Notes: generated from the letters alone by a model not told the origin. Positions 8,685 through 16,392 are shown, numbered from the stretch's first letter. The stretch is DNA of 64,000 bases from Streptomyces barkulensis (GCF_002843305.1 NZ_PGSG01000073.1:61887-125886), one strand, 5' to 3'. Program-made: numbers and translations.

Positions 8685-9288
8685 AACGCCGCCCGGCCCG
8701 CGGCGCGAGGACCTGCTGCCGGCCTCCGCGGAGAGGTCGGTCAAGGTGGTCGTCGTCGGGGGCTTCGGCGTCGGCAAGACGACCATGGTGGGCTCCGTCA
8801 GCGAGATCCGTCCCCTGACCACCGAGGAGACGATGACCCGGGCCGGGGTCGGCGTGGACGACCTCTCCGGTGTGGAGCGCAAGACCGGGACGACCGTGGC
8901 CATGGACTTCGGCCGGATCACCCTCGACGAACGGCTCGTCCTCTACCTGTTCGGCACACCCGGTCAGCAGCGCTTCTGGTTCCTGTGGAACGGGGTGATC
9001 GCGGGCGCGCTGGGCGCGGTGGTGCTGGTGGACACCCGGCGGCTGGAGGAGAGCTTCCCCGCCATGGACCGCCTGGAGCGGGGCGGCGTCCCCTTCGTCG
9101 TCGCCGTCAACAACTTCCCCGGCGCCCCCGTCCACCCCGTCCGCGAGCTGCGGTCCGCGCTCGACCTGCCCGGGCACGTCCCCGTGGTCGACTGCGACGC
9201 CCGCAGGTCCGACTCCAGCCGCGACGTCCTGCTGACGCTGATGCGCCACCTCTACGACTTCGCCACCGCGACCCGGGAGGTCATGTGA
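8665..9288 (+). CDS. cvnD: conservon small GTPase (CvnD type)
   Basis: 207 residues. The P-loop GGFGVGKTT lies at about residues 32-40; the switch II region reads LFGTPGQQRFWFLW, where the usual DxxG is TPGQ as in other CvnD proteins. The base-recognition motif is VNNFPG rather than NKxD. These features place it in the bacterial MglA/Cvn-type GTPase group. It overlaps the DUF742 gene by 20 bp and the P450 gene by 4 bp. It is expected to cycle between GTP and GDP under control of the CvnA and roadblock proteins. Confidence 0.93.
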   Translation: MDCNDCRTPPGPRREDLLPASAERSVKVVVVGGFGVGKTTMVGSVSEIRPLTTEETMTRAGVGVDDLSGVERKTGTTVAMDFGRITLDERLVLYLFGTPGQQRFWFLWNGVIAGALGAVVLVDTRRLEESFPAMDRLERGGVPFVVAVNNFPGAPVHPVRELRSALDLPGHVPVVDCDARRSDSSRDVLLTLMRHLYDFATATREVM

Positions 9289-10793
9289 GCACGCCGCCCT
9301 TCCCCGGACCGGGCCTGCCGTCCGCCGGCCGACGCACCGGCCCGTCCACCGCCGCGCACGGCGGGACCCCGGCCGCCGGCGCGGTGCCCCCGCCCGGCTG
9401 CCCGGCCCACGCGGCGGGCGCCGCACGCCTGTACGGGCCCGAGGCGTCGGCCGACCCCATGGGCCTGTACGAGCGGCTGCGGGCCGAGCACGGCGCCATC
9501 GCGCCCGTCCTGCTGGAGGGCGGGGTGCCCGCCTGGCTGCTGCTGGGCTACGACGAGATCCTCCAGGTCGCCCGCAACCCGCGCCGCTTCGCCCGCGACA
9601 CCCGGCTGTGGCGCGACTGGCGGGAGGGCCGGATCCCCGACGACTCGCCGCTGGCGCCGGTGCTGGCCTGGCGCCCCGACTGCATCTCCCAGGACGGCCG
9701 GGAGCACCTGCGGCTGCGCGGCGCGGTCAAGGACAGCCTGGAGCGCTTCGACCGGCGGGCCATCCGCCGCGCCGTCCACCGGCGGGCCCACCGGCTCGTC
9801 GACGCCTTCGCCGGTGCCGGGCAGGCCGAACTGGTCGGCCAGTTCGCCCTGACGCTGCCCATGATGGTGCTGACCGACCTCTACGGGCTGCCGGAGGAGG
9901 AGGGGACGCAACTGGTCGCGGCCAGCCGGCAGCTCGTCGGCGGCACGCGGAAGGCGCTGGAGGCCGACCGGCACATCCACCAGATCCTGGGGCGGCTGGT
10001 CGCCGCCAAGCACCTGTCGCCCGGCCCCGACCTGGCCTCCTGGCTGATCGAGCACGAGGCCGCGCTCAGCGACGACGAGGTCCGCCAGCACCTGCGGCTC
10101 GTCCTCGTCCTGGCCCACGAGGCCACCACCAACCTGATGGTCAACACACTGCGGATGGTGCTGACCGACCCGCGCTTCCGGGGCACACTCAACGGCGGCC
10201 GGATGACCATCCCGGCCGCCGTGGAGCAGATCCTGTGGGACGAGCCGCCGCTGACGGTGCTGCCCGCGCGGTTCCCCAGGTACGACATGGAGATCGCCGG
10301 GCGCGAGATCCGCGAGGGCGACCTGCTGCTGCTCGGCCTGGCGGCCGGGAACGCCGACCCGGCCACCGGACGCACCACGGGCCAGGAGATGCACGGCAAC
10401 CGCTCGCACCTGTCGTTCAACAGCGGGCCGCACGAGTGCCCGGGCCAGGACATCGGGCGGGCCGTCACCGGCTCCGGGATCGACACCCTGATCGCCCGGC
10501 TGCCGGACCTGCGGCTGGCCGTCCCCGAGGAGGAGCTGACGTGGACCTCATCGTCCTGGTCGCGCCGTCTGGACGCGCTGCCGGTGCGGTTCACACCCCG
10601 TCACGACCGCAACCCGTTCGCGCGCCCCCCGGCCGGCGGGCGCCGGCCGGGAACGGGCGCGGGCGCCGGAACCCCGGACGGGGCGGCCACACCGGGCGGG
10701 GCGGCCACACCGGACGGGGCGGCGCGTACGGAACCGGGCCGCGGGCCGGCCCGCCTGTGGCGGCGCCTGCGGGGACGCGTTCAGCCGGGATGA
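9285..10793 (+). CDS. conservon-linked cytochrome P450, CYP157-like, lacking ExxR
   Basis: 502 residues from the GTG at 9285, which overlaps the GTPase stop (ATGTGA). The I-helix reads LAHEATTNL (about 277-284) and the heme-binding loop FNSGPHECPG has its cysteine at residue 385. The K-helix, where P450s normally have ExxR, reads VEQILWDE (E314 to E320): aligned with VEELLRxD, the ExxR residues become Q315 and W318. Loss of ExxR is a published trait of the Streptomyces CYP157 family, which is encoded in conservons. About 90 residues after the P450 core form a low-complexity Gly/Pro/Ala tail with ATPDGA/ATPGGA repeats. The cognate redox partner and substrate are not evident here. Confidence 0.92.
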   Translation: MSTPPFPGPGLPSAGRRTGPSTAAHGGTPAAGAVPPPGCPAHAAGAARLYGPEASADPMGLYERLRAEHGAIAPVLLEGGVPAWLLLGYDEILQVARNPRRFARDTRLWRDWREGRIPDDSPLAPVLAWRPDCISQDGREHLRLRGAVKDSLERFDRRAIRRAVHRRAHRLVDAFAGAGQAELVGQFALTLPMMVLTDLYGLPEEEGTQLVAASRQLVGGTRKALEADRHIHQILGRLVAAKHLSPGPDLASWLIEHEAALSDDEVRQHLRLVLVLAHEATTNLMVNTLRMVLTDPRFRGTLNGGRMTIPAAVEQILWDEPPLTVLPARFPRYDMEIAGREIREGDLLLLGLAAGNADPATGRTTGQEMHGNRSHLSFNSGPHECPGQDIGRAVTGSGIDTLIARLPDLRLAVPEEELTWTSSSWSRRLDALPVRFTPRHDRNPFARPPAGGRRPGTGAGAGTPDGAATPGGAATPDGAARTEPGRGPARLWRRLRGRVQPG

Positions 10794-10862
10794 CGGCCGG
10801 GATGACGGCCGGGACGGCGGCCGGGACGGCGGCCCGGGGCCGCGGTACCGGGGGATGCGGCC

Positions 10863-11039
10863 CTAGGCCCTGTCTGACAAATAGCGCTGTCCGCCCGAAG
10901 GGCGGGCTCCGCGGCGTCTGGTGCGTGCGATCGCAAGGCGGAGGAGGAGAGCGCAGCGTGCTGCGCCGACGATCGACAACGCAGCGAGCGTGCGTGCCAG
11001 ACGCCGCGGAGCAGGCGGGATTTGTCAGACAGGGCCTAG
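10863..11039. mobile_element. MITE-like element with 20-bp perfect terminal inverted repeats
   Basis: The ends 10863-10882 (CTAGGCCCTGTCTGACAAAT) and 11020-11039 are exact reverse complements. A second arm pair, CTCCGCGGCGTCTGG at 10907-10921 and its complement at 10997-11011, lies inside. The outermost CTAG may be the target-site duplication. The 177 bp carry no ORF, so it would be a non-autonomous element mobilised by a transposase elsewhere; ends like these are common in Streptomyces. The right end supplies the stop codon of the ArsC-like gene. Confidence 0.8.
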
Positions 11040-11395
11040 CGGGAGAGCGCGTCGCGCACGGCCTCCTCGCTGCGCCCCACGACCGCCGAGCCGTCGTCTG
11101 CGGTGATGATCGGACGCTGGATCAGCCGCGGGTGCTCCGCCAGCGCGGCGATCCAGCGGTCCCGCTCGGCGGGCTCCTTCGGCCAGGACCTCAGGCCGAG
11201 TTCCTTGGCCTCGGCCTCCTGCGTCCGCGTGATGTCCCAGGGCTCCAGGCCGAGCCGCTCCAGCACGGCGCGCAGCTCGTCCTCGGTCGGCGGGTCCTCC
11301 AGATAGCGGCGGACGGTGTACTCGACGCCCTCCGCGTCCAGCAGCTTCACCGCGCTGCGGCACTTCGAGCAGGCGGGATTGATCCAGATCTCCAT
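11036..11395 (-). CDS. ArsC/Spx-like thioredoxin-fold protein (putative arsenate reductase family)
   Basis: 119 residues from the ATG at 11395 (MEIWINPACSKCRSAVKLLDAEG). The CSKC active-site-like motif (about residues 9-12), RRYLEDPPTEDEL, and the RLIQRPIITADDGSAVVGRSEEAV end place it in the ArsC/Spx thioredoxin-like family. No ars efflux genes are adjacent, so arsenate reduction is only one possibility; many actinobacterial members are of unknown role. The TAG stop (11036-11038) lies within the terminal CTAG of the MITE. The region immediately upstream is the left end of an IS200/IS605-type element, so its native promoter may have been altered. Confidence 0.85.
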   Translation of the reverse strand: MEIWINPACSKCRSAVKLLDAEGVEYTVRRYLEDPPTEDELRAVLERLGLEPWDITRTQEAEAKELGLRSWPKEPAERDRWIAALAEHPRLIQRPIITADDGSAVVGRSEEAVRDALSR

Positions 11396-11415
11396 CAGAT
11401 CTCCTGGCAAGGGGA

Positions 11416-11435
11416 CCGCCGGCTTCAGCCGGTGG
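11416..11435. repeat. left-end subterminal hairpin of the IS200/IS605 element
   Basis: CCGCCGGC, TTCA, GCCGGTGG: an 8-bp stem with one wobble pair. Its loop is identical to that of the right-end hairpin at 12979-12996. Confidence 0.65.
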
Positions 11436-11555
11436 GGGAATTGCTTCTTTGGCCCGCTCCGACCTCGGCTGTGTGCACGGATCTGCACTGTTCACCTCGG
11501 CCACGGCGCACCCTTCCTGTTGGACACGTACCGTACGCATAATTGACGCACGGCC

Positions 11556-11744
11556 GTGACCAGGAAGGTCCGCCGGTTCTCCGGTGGCGTGTACGACCTC
11601 GGGCTCCACATGGTGTGGTGCCCGAAGTACCGCCGTCCGGTCCTGGAGGGGCGGGTCGCGGAACGCCTGGAGGAGTTGATCCGGGCCAAGGCCGACACCC
11701 AGTGGGAACGCCCGTGGAAGAAACAGAAGGGGGGCGGCTCGTGA
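11556..11744 (+). pseudogene. truncated IS200-type Y1 transposase tnpA
   Basis: 62 residues from a GTG at 11556. The first part (GGVYDLGLHMVWCPKYRRPVLEGRVAERLEELIRAKAD) is the normal N-terminus of an IS200/IS605 TnpA. The sequence then jumps to an unrelated short tail (TQWERPWKKQKGGGS) and stops in a GTGA overlapping the tnpB start. The HUH motif and the catalytic tyrosine, which would follow, are missing; normal TnpA is about 130-150 residues. An internal deletion near 11697 is the simplest explanation. The remnant cannot catalyse transposition. Confidence 0.85.
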
Positions 11745-12961
11745 TCCGTGCGTACAAGTTCCTCCTTCGCCCCACCGTCCGCCAGACCGCCGCGCTCGGC
11801 GAGATGCTGCAAGATCACTGCTCGCTCTACAACGGAGCGTTGCAGGAACGCCGGGACGCCTGGCGGCACCCGTCGAAGACCACCGTCCGCTACGGCGACC
11901 AGTCCGCCCAGCTCAAGGACATCCGCGCCTTCGACCCCGAGCGGCAGGGCCGCTGGTCGTTCTCCTCGCAGCAGGCCACCCTGCGCCGGCTGGACCAGGC
12001 GTTCGCCGCCTTCTTCCGCCGCGTCAAGGCCGGACAGGCCCCGGGGTACCCGCGCTTCAAGGGCACCGGGCACTTCGACACCGTCACCTTCCCCAAGGAC
12101 GGCGACGGCTGCCGCTGGGACTCCACCCCCCACGATGCGCAGACCCGCCTCCGCCTCCAAGGCGTCGGGCATGTGCGCGTGCACCAGCACCGCCCGGTGC
12201 GCGGCCGGGTCAGGACAATCTCGGTCAAGCGCGAGGGGAGGCGCTGGTACGCCGTCCTGGTCTGCGACCAGGTGCCCGCCCAGGAGTTGCCGCCCACCGG
12301 GAGAAGCGTCGGCGTCGACCTGGGCACCGTCCACTTCCTGACCACCTCGGACGGTGAACACGTCGCCAACCCGCGCTTCCTCGACACGATGGCCGAGGAG
12401 CTGGCCGCAGCTCAGCGGCACCTCGCGACGTTCCCCAGGCGCACCCGGCAGCGCACCAAGCGCCACCGCGCCGCCGCACGGAAGGTCGCCAAGCTGCACG
12501 CCAAGATCCGGCGGCAGCGGCTCGACTTCCACCACAAGACCGCCCGCGCGCTGATCGCCGACCACGACGTGATCGCGCACGAGCGCCTCAACATCGCGGG
12601 CATCTCCAAGGCGCCCGCACCCCGGCCCGACCCGGAGACGCCCGGCAGCTTCCTGCCGAACGGCGCCGCCGCGAAGGGCGGACTCAATCGCGGCGTCCTC
12701 GACGCGGGTTGGGGGCAGTTCCTCGCGATCCTGGCGGACAAGGCTGAGAGTGCCGGTCGCCTGGTGATCCCGGTGGACCCCCGCAACACCTCCCGCACGT
12801 GCCCACCGAGCCTCGGAGGCTGCGGACACGTGGACGGGAAGAGCCGCGTCACCCAAGCGACGTTCCAGTGCACGGCGTGCGGGTTCACCGCGAACGCGGA
12901 CCACGTCGGCGCGGTGAACGTCCTCGACAGGGCCGGGCTGGTCCTCTGCGCGGCGGCTTAG
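11741..12961 (+). CDS. tnpB: TnpB, IS200/IS605-type RNA-guided endonuclease
   Basis: 406 residues from the GTG at 11741 that overlaps the tnpA remnant stop. N-terminal WED/REC-like segments (RAYKFLLRPT, LYNGALQERRDAW, GYPRFKG) precede a RuvC nuclease split into VGVDLGT (D193), AHERLNI (E281) and NADHVGAVNVLDRA (D387), so all three metal-binding acids are present. A zinc ribbon uses C354, C361, C377 and C380; the first pair is spaced six residues apart rather than the usual CxxC. TnpB proteins cleave DNA guided by an RNA from the element right end. The reading frame looks intact, although the partner tnpA is broken. Confidence 0.93.
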   Translation: MIRAYKFLLRPTVRQTAALGEMLQDHCSLYNGALQERRDAWRHPSKTTVRYGDQSAQLKDIRAFDPERQGRWSFSSQQATLRRLDQAFAAFFRRVKAGQAPGYPRFKGTGHFDTVTFPKDGDGCRWDSTPHDAQTRLRLQGVGHVRVHQHRPVRGRVRTISVKREGRRWYAVLVCDQVPAQELPPTGRSVGVDLGTVHFLTTSDGEHVANPRFLDTMAEELAAAQRHLATFPRRTRQRTKRHRAAARKVAKLHAKIRRQRLDFHHKTARALIADHDVIAHERLNIAGISKAPAPRPDPETPGSFLPNGAAAKGGLNRGVLDAGWGQFLAILADKAESAGRLVIPVDPRNTSRTCPPSLGGCGHVDGKSRVTQATFQCTACGFTANADHVGAVNVLDRAGLVLCAAA

Positions 12962-13007
12962 CCACCGACACAGGAAGTCCGCGCGTTCACGCGTGGGTGG
13001 AGTCACG
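12900..13007 (+). ncRNA. candidate right-end guide (omega) RNA region of the TnpB element
   Basis: In characterised TnpB systems the guide RNA scaffold overlaps the 3' end of tnpB and the right end, with the guide taken from flanking DNA. Here a stem-loop at 12979-12996 (CCGCGCG, TTCA, CGCGTGG) follows the tnpB stop by 18 bp. Both limits are inferred; the RNA itself cannot be seen from sequence. Confidence 0.4.
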
Positions 13008-13060
13008 CGCCTCACGGTAGTGGCCGTACGGCGGGCGGGGGCGCGGGCGGCCGGCGGCGT

Positions 13061-14806
13061 TCACCGGGCGGGTTCCCGCGCGGGCGCGGCGGGCGGCGGG
13101 GGAGCGGCGGGGACGGGCAGGAGCCCGGCCCCGTACAGGTGCTCGCGTGCGCCGCGGATCGCCTCGGGGGTGCTGGGCCAGTCCCGGTCCCCGGGGCTGA
13201 CGGCATCCAGCGCGCCGACGGACTCCAGGGCGCGGCGCTGTTCGGGGCGGACCCCGGAGAGCAGCACGGTGATGCCGCGCCGGTGCAGCCTGTCGATCGC
13301 GTCCTTCAGCACGAGGGCGCCGGTGGCGTCCACCGTCGTCACGCGCGACATGCGCAGGATCACCACGCGCACGTCGGCGACCTCCGACAGCTCCAGCAGG
13401 AAGCGGTGGGCGGCGGCGAAGAACAGCGGCCCGTCCAGGCGGTAGGCGACGATGTGCTCGGACAGCAGGGCGCGTTCCTCCTCGTCGTGCCCGCCGGGGA
13501 TGTCGCCGGTGACGTCAACCTGGTCCAGGCGGGCCTGCCGGGCCACCGCCCGCAGGGCGAGGGCGCCCGCGACGAGCAGGCCGGCGATCACCGCGTACAC
13601 CAGGTCCAGCACCAGGGTCGTCACCGCGGTCAGGACCAGGACGGCCGCGTCGGAGCGGGTGGCGCGGGTGATCGCCCGCAGCGATCCGACCTCCACCATG
13701 CGCACGGCGGTGGCCAGCAGCACACCGGCCAGCGCGGCCAGCGGGATGCGGGAAACCAGCGGGGCCGCGGCCAGGACGACGACGGCGAGCACACCGGCGT
13801 GCGCCAGCGCCGCCAGCCGCGAGCGGGCGCCGCCGCGGACGTTGACGGCGGTGCGGGCTATGGCGCCGGTGGCGGGCACCCCGCCGAACATCGGGGAGGC
13901 GATGTTCGCCAGGCCCTGCCCGAACAGCTCCCGGTCGGGGTCGTGACGCTGTCCCACCGTCATGCCGTCGGCCACGGAGGCCGACAGCAGCGACTCCAGG
14001 GCGGCCAGGGCCGCGACGGCCACCGCCGGGGCGAGCAGCGAGGACAGCGCCGAGAGGTCGAGGAAGGACAGCGAGGGCGCGGGCAGGCCGGGCGGCAGGT
14101 CGCCGATCGGCTCGGCGCCGTCGAGGCGGAGCACCTCGGTCACGGCGGTCGCGGCGGCCACCGCGACGACGGAGAACGGGACGGTGGGCCGCCACCGGGC
14201 GCCGGCCAGCATCACGGCGGCCACGGACAGCGCGAGCGCGACGGCCGTCCAGTTCGGCTCCCGGGCGAACTCCACGGTCGCCCGCCAGGCGACGGCCGCC
14301 ACCCGGTCGCCCTCGGGCACGGGCACCCCCAGGGCGCCGGGCACCTGCTGGAGGGCGATCACACAGGCGATGCCGAGGGTGAAGCCCTCCACGACCGGAG
14401 CCGGCACGTACCGCATCCAGCGGCCGGCGCGGGCCAGGGCGAGCGCCACCAGGAACAGTCCGGCCAGCAGGCCGACGGTCAGCACGCCCGAGGGGCCGTG
14501 CGCGGCGGTGATCGGGACGAGGACGACCGTCATGGCGCCGGTGGGCCCGGAGACCTGGAGGTTGGAGCCGCCGAAGAGGGCCGCCAGGGCGCCGGCCACC
14601 ACGGCGGTGGCCAGCCCGGCCTCGGCGCCGAGGCCGGAGGAGACGCCGAAACCCAGGGCCAGCGGCAGCGCCACGATGGCCACCGTCAGTCCCGCCAGGA
14701 GGTCCTGCCGGGGGTGGGCTCGCATGGCGGCGAGGTCGGAGCGGGTGGGCAGCAGGGAGCGGCATGCGGCCAGGGCCGACCGGGCCGGGCCGGTGGCGGT
14801 GCTCAC
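13061..14806 (-). CDS. SulP family anion transporter with STAS domain
   Basis: 581 residues. A transmembrane region of 10-14 segments begins with DLLAGLTVAIVALPLALGFGVSSGLGAEAGLATAVVAGALAALFGGSNLQVSGPTGAM, the signature of SulP permeases. A cytoplasmic STAS domain (about 435-555: DGPLFFAAAHRFLLEL, VVILRMSRVTTVDATGALVLKDAIDRL) follows. Bacterial SulP proteins move sulfate, bicarbonate or C4-dicarboxylates; the substrate here is unknown. The start overlaps the stop of the ArsR gene by 4 bp (ATGA), so it is almost certainly under that regulator. Confidence 0.93.
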   Translation of the reverse strand: MSTATGPARSALAACRSLLPTRSDLAAMRAHPRQDLLAGLTVAIVALPLALGFGVSSGLGAEAGLATAVVAGALAALFGGSNLQVSGPTGAMTVVLVPITAAHGPSGVLTVGLLAGLFLVALALARAGRWMRYVPAPVVEGFTLGIACVIALQQVPGALGVPVPEGDRVAAVAWRATVEFAREPNWTAVALALSVAAVMLAGARWRPTVPFSVVAVAAATAVTEVLRLDGAEPIGDLPPGLPAPSLSFLDLSALSSLLAPAVAVAALAALESLLSASVADGMTVGQRHDPDRELFGQGLANIASPMFGGVPATGAIARTAVNVRGGARSRLAALAHAGVLAVVVLAAAPLVSRIPLAALAGVLLATAVRMVEVGSLRAITRATRSDAAVLVLTAVTTLVLDLVYAVIAGLLVAGALALRAVARQARLDQVDVTGDIPGGHDEEERALLSEHIVAYRLDGPLFFAAAHRFLLELSEVADVRVVILRMSRVTTVDATGALVLKDAIDRLHRRGITVLLSGVRPEQRRALESVGALDAVSPGDRDWPSTPEAIRGAREHLYGAGLLPVPAAPPPPAAPAREPAR

Positions 14807-15297
14807 TCGGCGCCGCCTTCGGGGGCTTCGGCGGTGCTCCGGGAAGCGGCCGGGGCGACGGCCCGGGAGGGGGTCCGGGGTGTGTCCCGCAGTTCCGCCA
14901 GGAGCTCGTTCTGCCCGGCGAGCATCTCGGTCAGGATCCGGCGCGCGGCCCGCATCAGCTCCGCGACGTCCCCGCCGGCCAGCTCGTAGACCACGGTGGA
15001 ACCCTCGCGGGTGGCGGTGACGATGCCCGAGCGGCGCAGCACCGCGAGCTGCTGCGAGAGGTTGGGCGGCTCGACCTCGATGGCGGCCAGCAGGTCGCGT
15101 ACCGGCTTCGGGCCGTCCTGGAGCAGTTCCAGGACGCGGATGCGGACCGGATGCCCCAGCATCCGGAAGAACTCGGCCTTGGCCTGGTACAGCGGAACCG
15201 GCACGGGAACCTCGGTCTCCTCGGCGTTCGCCCCGGCCCGGTGGGCCGGAGCGGGTGTCCTCGGGTCCTCGGGCAGAGGACTTGCACTGTGAAGCAT
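14803..15297 (-). CDS. ArsR/SmtB family transcriptional regulator
   Basis: 164 residues. The winged helix (about 40-120: AEFFRMLGHPVRIRVLELLQDGPKPVRDLL, EPPNLSQQLAVLRRSGIVTATREGSTVVYEL) is a clear ArsR domain. There is no CxC metal motif and apparently no cysteine, so it need not be a classical metal sensor. The ATG at 15297 has no Shine-Dalgarno sequence, so the transcript may be leaderless or a later start is used. It forms a coupled operon with the SulP transporter, and a dyad lies just upstream. Confidence 0.9.
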   Translation of the reverse strand: MLHSASPLPEDPRTPAPAHRAGANAEETEVPVPVPLYQAKAEFFRMLGHPVRIRVLELLQDGPKPVRDLLAAIEVEPPNLSQQLAVLRRSGIVTATREGSTVVYELAGGDVAELMRAARRILTEMLAGQNELLAELRDTPRTPSRAVAPAASRSTAEAPEGGAE

Positions 15298-15305
15298 CTA
15301 TCGAA

Positions 15306-15321
15306 TTGCATAATTGTGCAA
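15306..15321. promoter_or_regulatory. operator-like dyad upstream of arsR
   Basis: TTGCATAATTGTGCAA, an imperfect 16-bp palindrome in an AT-rich island, ending 9 bp upstream of the arsR start. Position and symmetry fit an ArsR-family operator for autoregulation of arsR-sulP; the protein-DNA match is inferred. Confidence 0.6.
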
Positions 15322-15479
15322 CTTCGAGATCGGTGGAGGCGGTGTCAGACGGGCGGCGGAGTGAGGGCGCCCCCGATCCGACGACCGTCCGTTTCTCCGG
15401 CCGCCGGCCCGCCGGAAAGGGTGGCTCCCTCCCGCGCCGACCTGCGAGAACGCGCTCGGATCCGGGTAACTCCGGGTTC

Positions 15480-15508
15480 TTGACGGCCGGTTGGGGGCTT
15501 CCTATGGT
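15480..15508 (+). promoter_or_regulatory. promoter of the first NodB deacetylase gene
   Basis: TTGACG at 15480-15485, a 17-bp spacer, and TATGGT at 15503-15508: a good housekeeping-type promoter. The same two hexamers with the same spacing recur upstream of the second deacetylase gene. Confidence 0.7.
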
Positions 15509-15520
15509 CTCCTCGTTCTA

Positions 15521-15535
15521 CCGGAAGAATTCCGG
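15521..15535. promoter_or_regulatory. palindrome CCGGAA-N3-TTCCGG after the promoter
   Basis: CCGGAAGAATTCCGG starts 18 bp after the first base of the -10 box, that is about +6 from the expected transcript start. The identical arrangement is present at 20458-20472, so it is a likely shared operator. Confidence 0.6.
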
Positions 15536-15639
15536 AAGGTTTCTCTCCCCACGTTTCCCACCCCCCACCGCGAGCCGGGCCGGAGCGCTCCCGGACGAGG
15601 AGAGCCCGGGCCCGGCCGCGCACCAGGAAGGAACCCGAT

Positions 15640-16392
15640 TTGACCAGGACAACGAGCGCCACCACGGAGGCGGCCGCGCGCCGTCCGCGCCGTCCGCGCC
15701 GCCCGGGCCGTCTGCGCCGCCTCGCGGCGCCCCTGCTGCTCGCCGCCGGCCTCTGCATGAGCTCCCTGGCCACGGCGGGACCGGTCCAGGCCGTGGACAG
15801 CACCGTCGTCACCTACACCCAGAGCGGCGGCCGGACCGTCTCGTTCACCTTCGACGACGGCCCCGACCCCACCCACACCCCCCGCCTGCTGGAGGTGCTG
15901 CGCAAGCACAACGTCAAGGCGACCTTCTGCCTGTGGGGCGACCATGTGCGGCAGTACCCGTACCTGGTGAGCCGGATCGCCGCCGACGGCCACCGGCTGT
16001 GCAACCACTCCATGGCCCACCAGGACATGGGCGGCTGGTCCCAGCAGCAGATACGCCAGAACCTGGAGCAGGTCAACAACGCGATCCGCCAGGCCGCTCC
16101 GGGCGCGCAGATCACCTACTTCCGTGCCCCGTACGGCAGTTGGGGACAGTCCCCGCAGGTGGCGGCCTCGATGGGGATGCAGCCGCTGGGCTGGCGGGCG
16201 GACATCGGCGACTGGCAGCCGCCGGGCACGGGCGAACTGGTCAACCGGATCATGCAGCGCGTCACGCCCGGGGCCGTGATGCTGATGCACGACGGCGGCG
16301 GCGACCGCGGCCAGACCGTCTCGGCCGTCGACCAGACCATCCCGCAGCTGAAGGCGCGGGGCTACACGTTCGACCAGCCGGCCGTCCGCTGA
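15640..16392 (+). CDS. secreted NodB-domain polysaccharide deacetylase (paralogue 1)
   Basis: 250 residues from a TTG start at 15640 with AAGGAA just upstream; the paralogue at 20565 also starts with TTG. An Arg-rich n-region and a hydrophobic stretch (APLLLAAGLCMSSLATAGPVQA) form a signal peptide. All NodB motifs are present: TFDDGPDP (about residues 69-76), the metal-binding HSMAH, RAPYGSWG, the ADIGDW motif and the LMHDGGG motif. The likely activity is removal of N- or O-acetyl groups from peptidoglycan, chitin or xylan outside the cell. It is convergent with the CBM2 esterase gene. Confidence 0.92.
   Translation: MTRTTSATTEAAARRPRRPRRPGRLRRLAAPLLLAAGLCMSSLATAGPVQAVDSTVVTYTQSGGRTVSFTFDDGPDPTHTPRLLEVLRKHNVKATFCLWGDHVRQYPYLVSRIAADGHRLCNHSMAHQDMGGWSQQQIRQNLEQVNNAIRQAAPGAQITYFRAPYGSWGQSPQVAASMGMQPLGWRADIGDWQPPGTGELVNRIMQRVTPGAVMLMHDGGGDRGQTVSAVDQTIPQLKARGYTFDQPAVR

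Larger units (their letters stand above)
11416..13007 (+). mobile_element. IS200/IS605-type element with decayed tnpA and tnpB
   Basis: The element is inferred from a tnpA remnant and tnpB in the usual order plus a hairpin at each end. The left-end hairpin is 11416-11435 (8-bp stem, loop TTCA). The right-end hairpin is 12979-12996 (7-bp stem, loop also TTCA), both followed by GTGG-type sequence. The outer limits are approximate, since this family makes no terminal inverted repeats or target duplications. It sits between the ArsC-like gene and the SulP gene. Confidence 0.75.
15298..15639. other. divergent intergenic region between arsR and the first NodB gene
   Basis: 342 bp without a gene. 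It contains the ArsR-side dyad (15306-15321), the promoter of the deacetylase gene (15480-15508) and the CCGGAA palindrome (15521-15535); the remaining 100 bp is the deacetylase leader. Confidence 0.7.
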
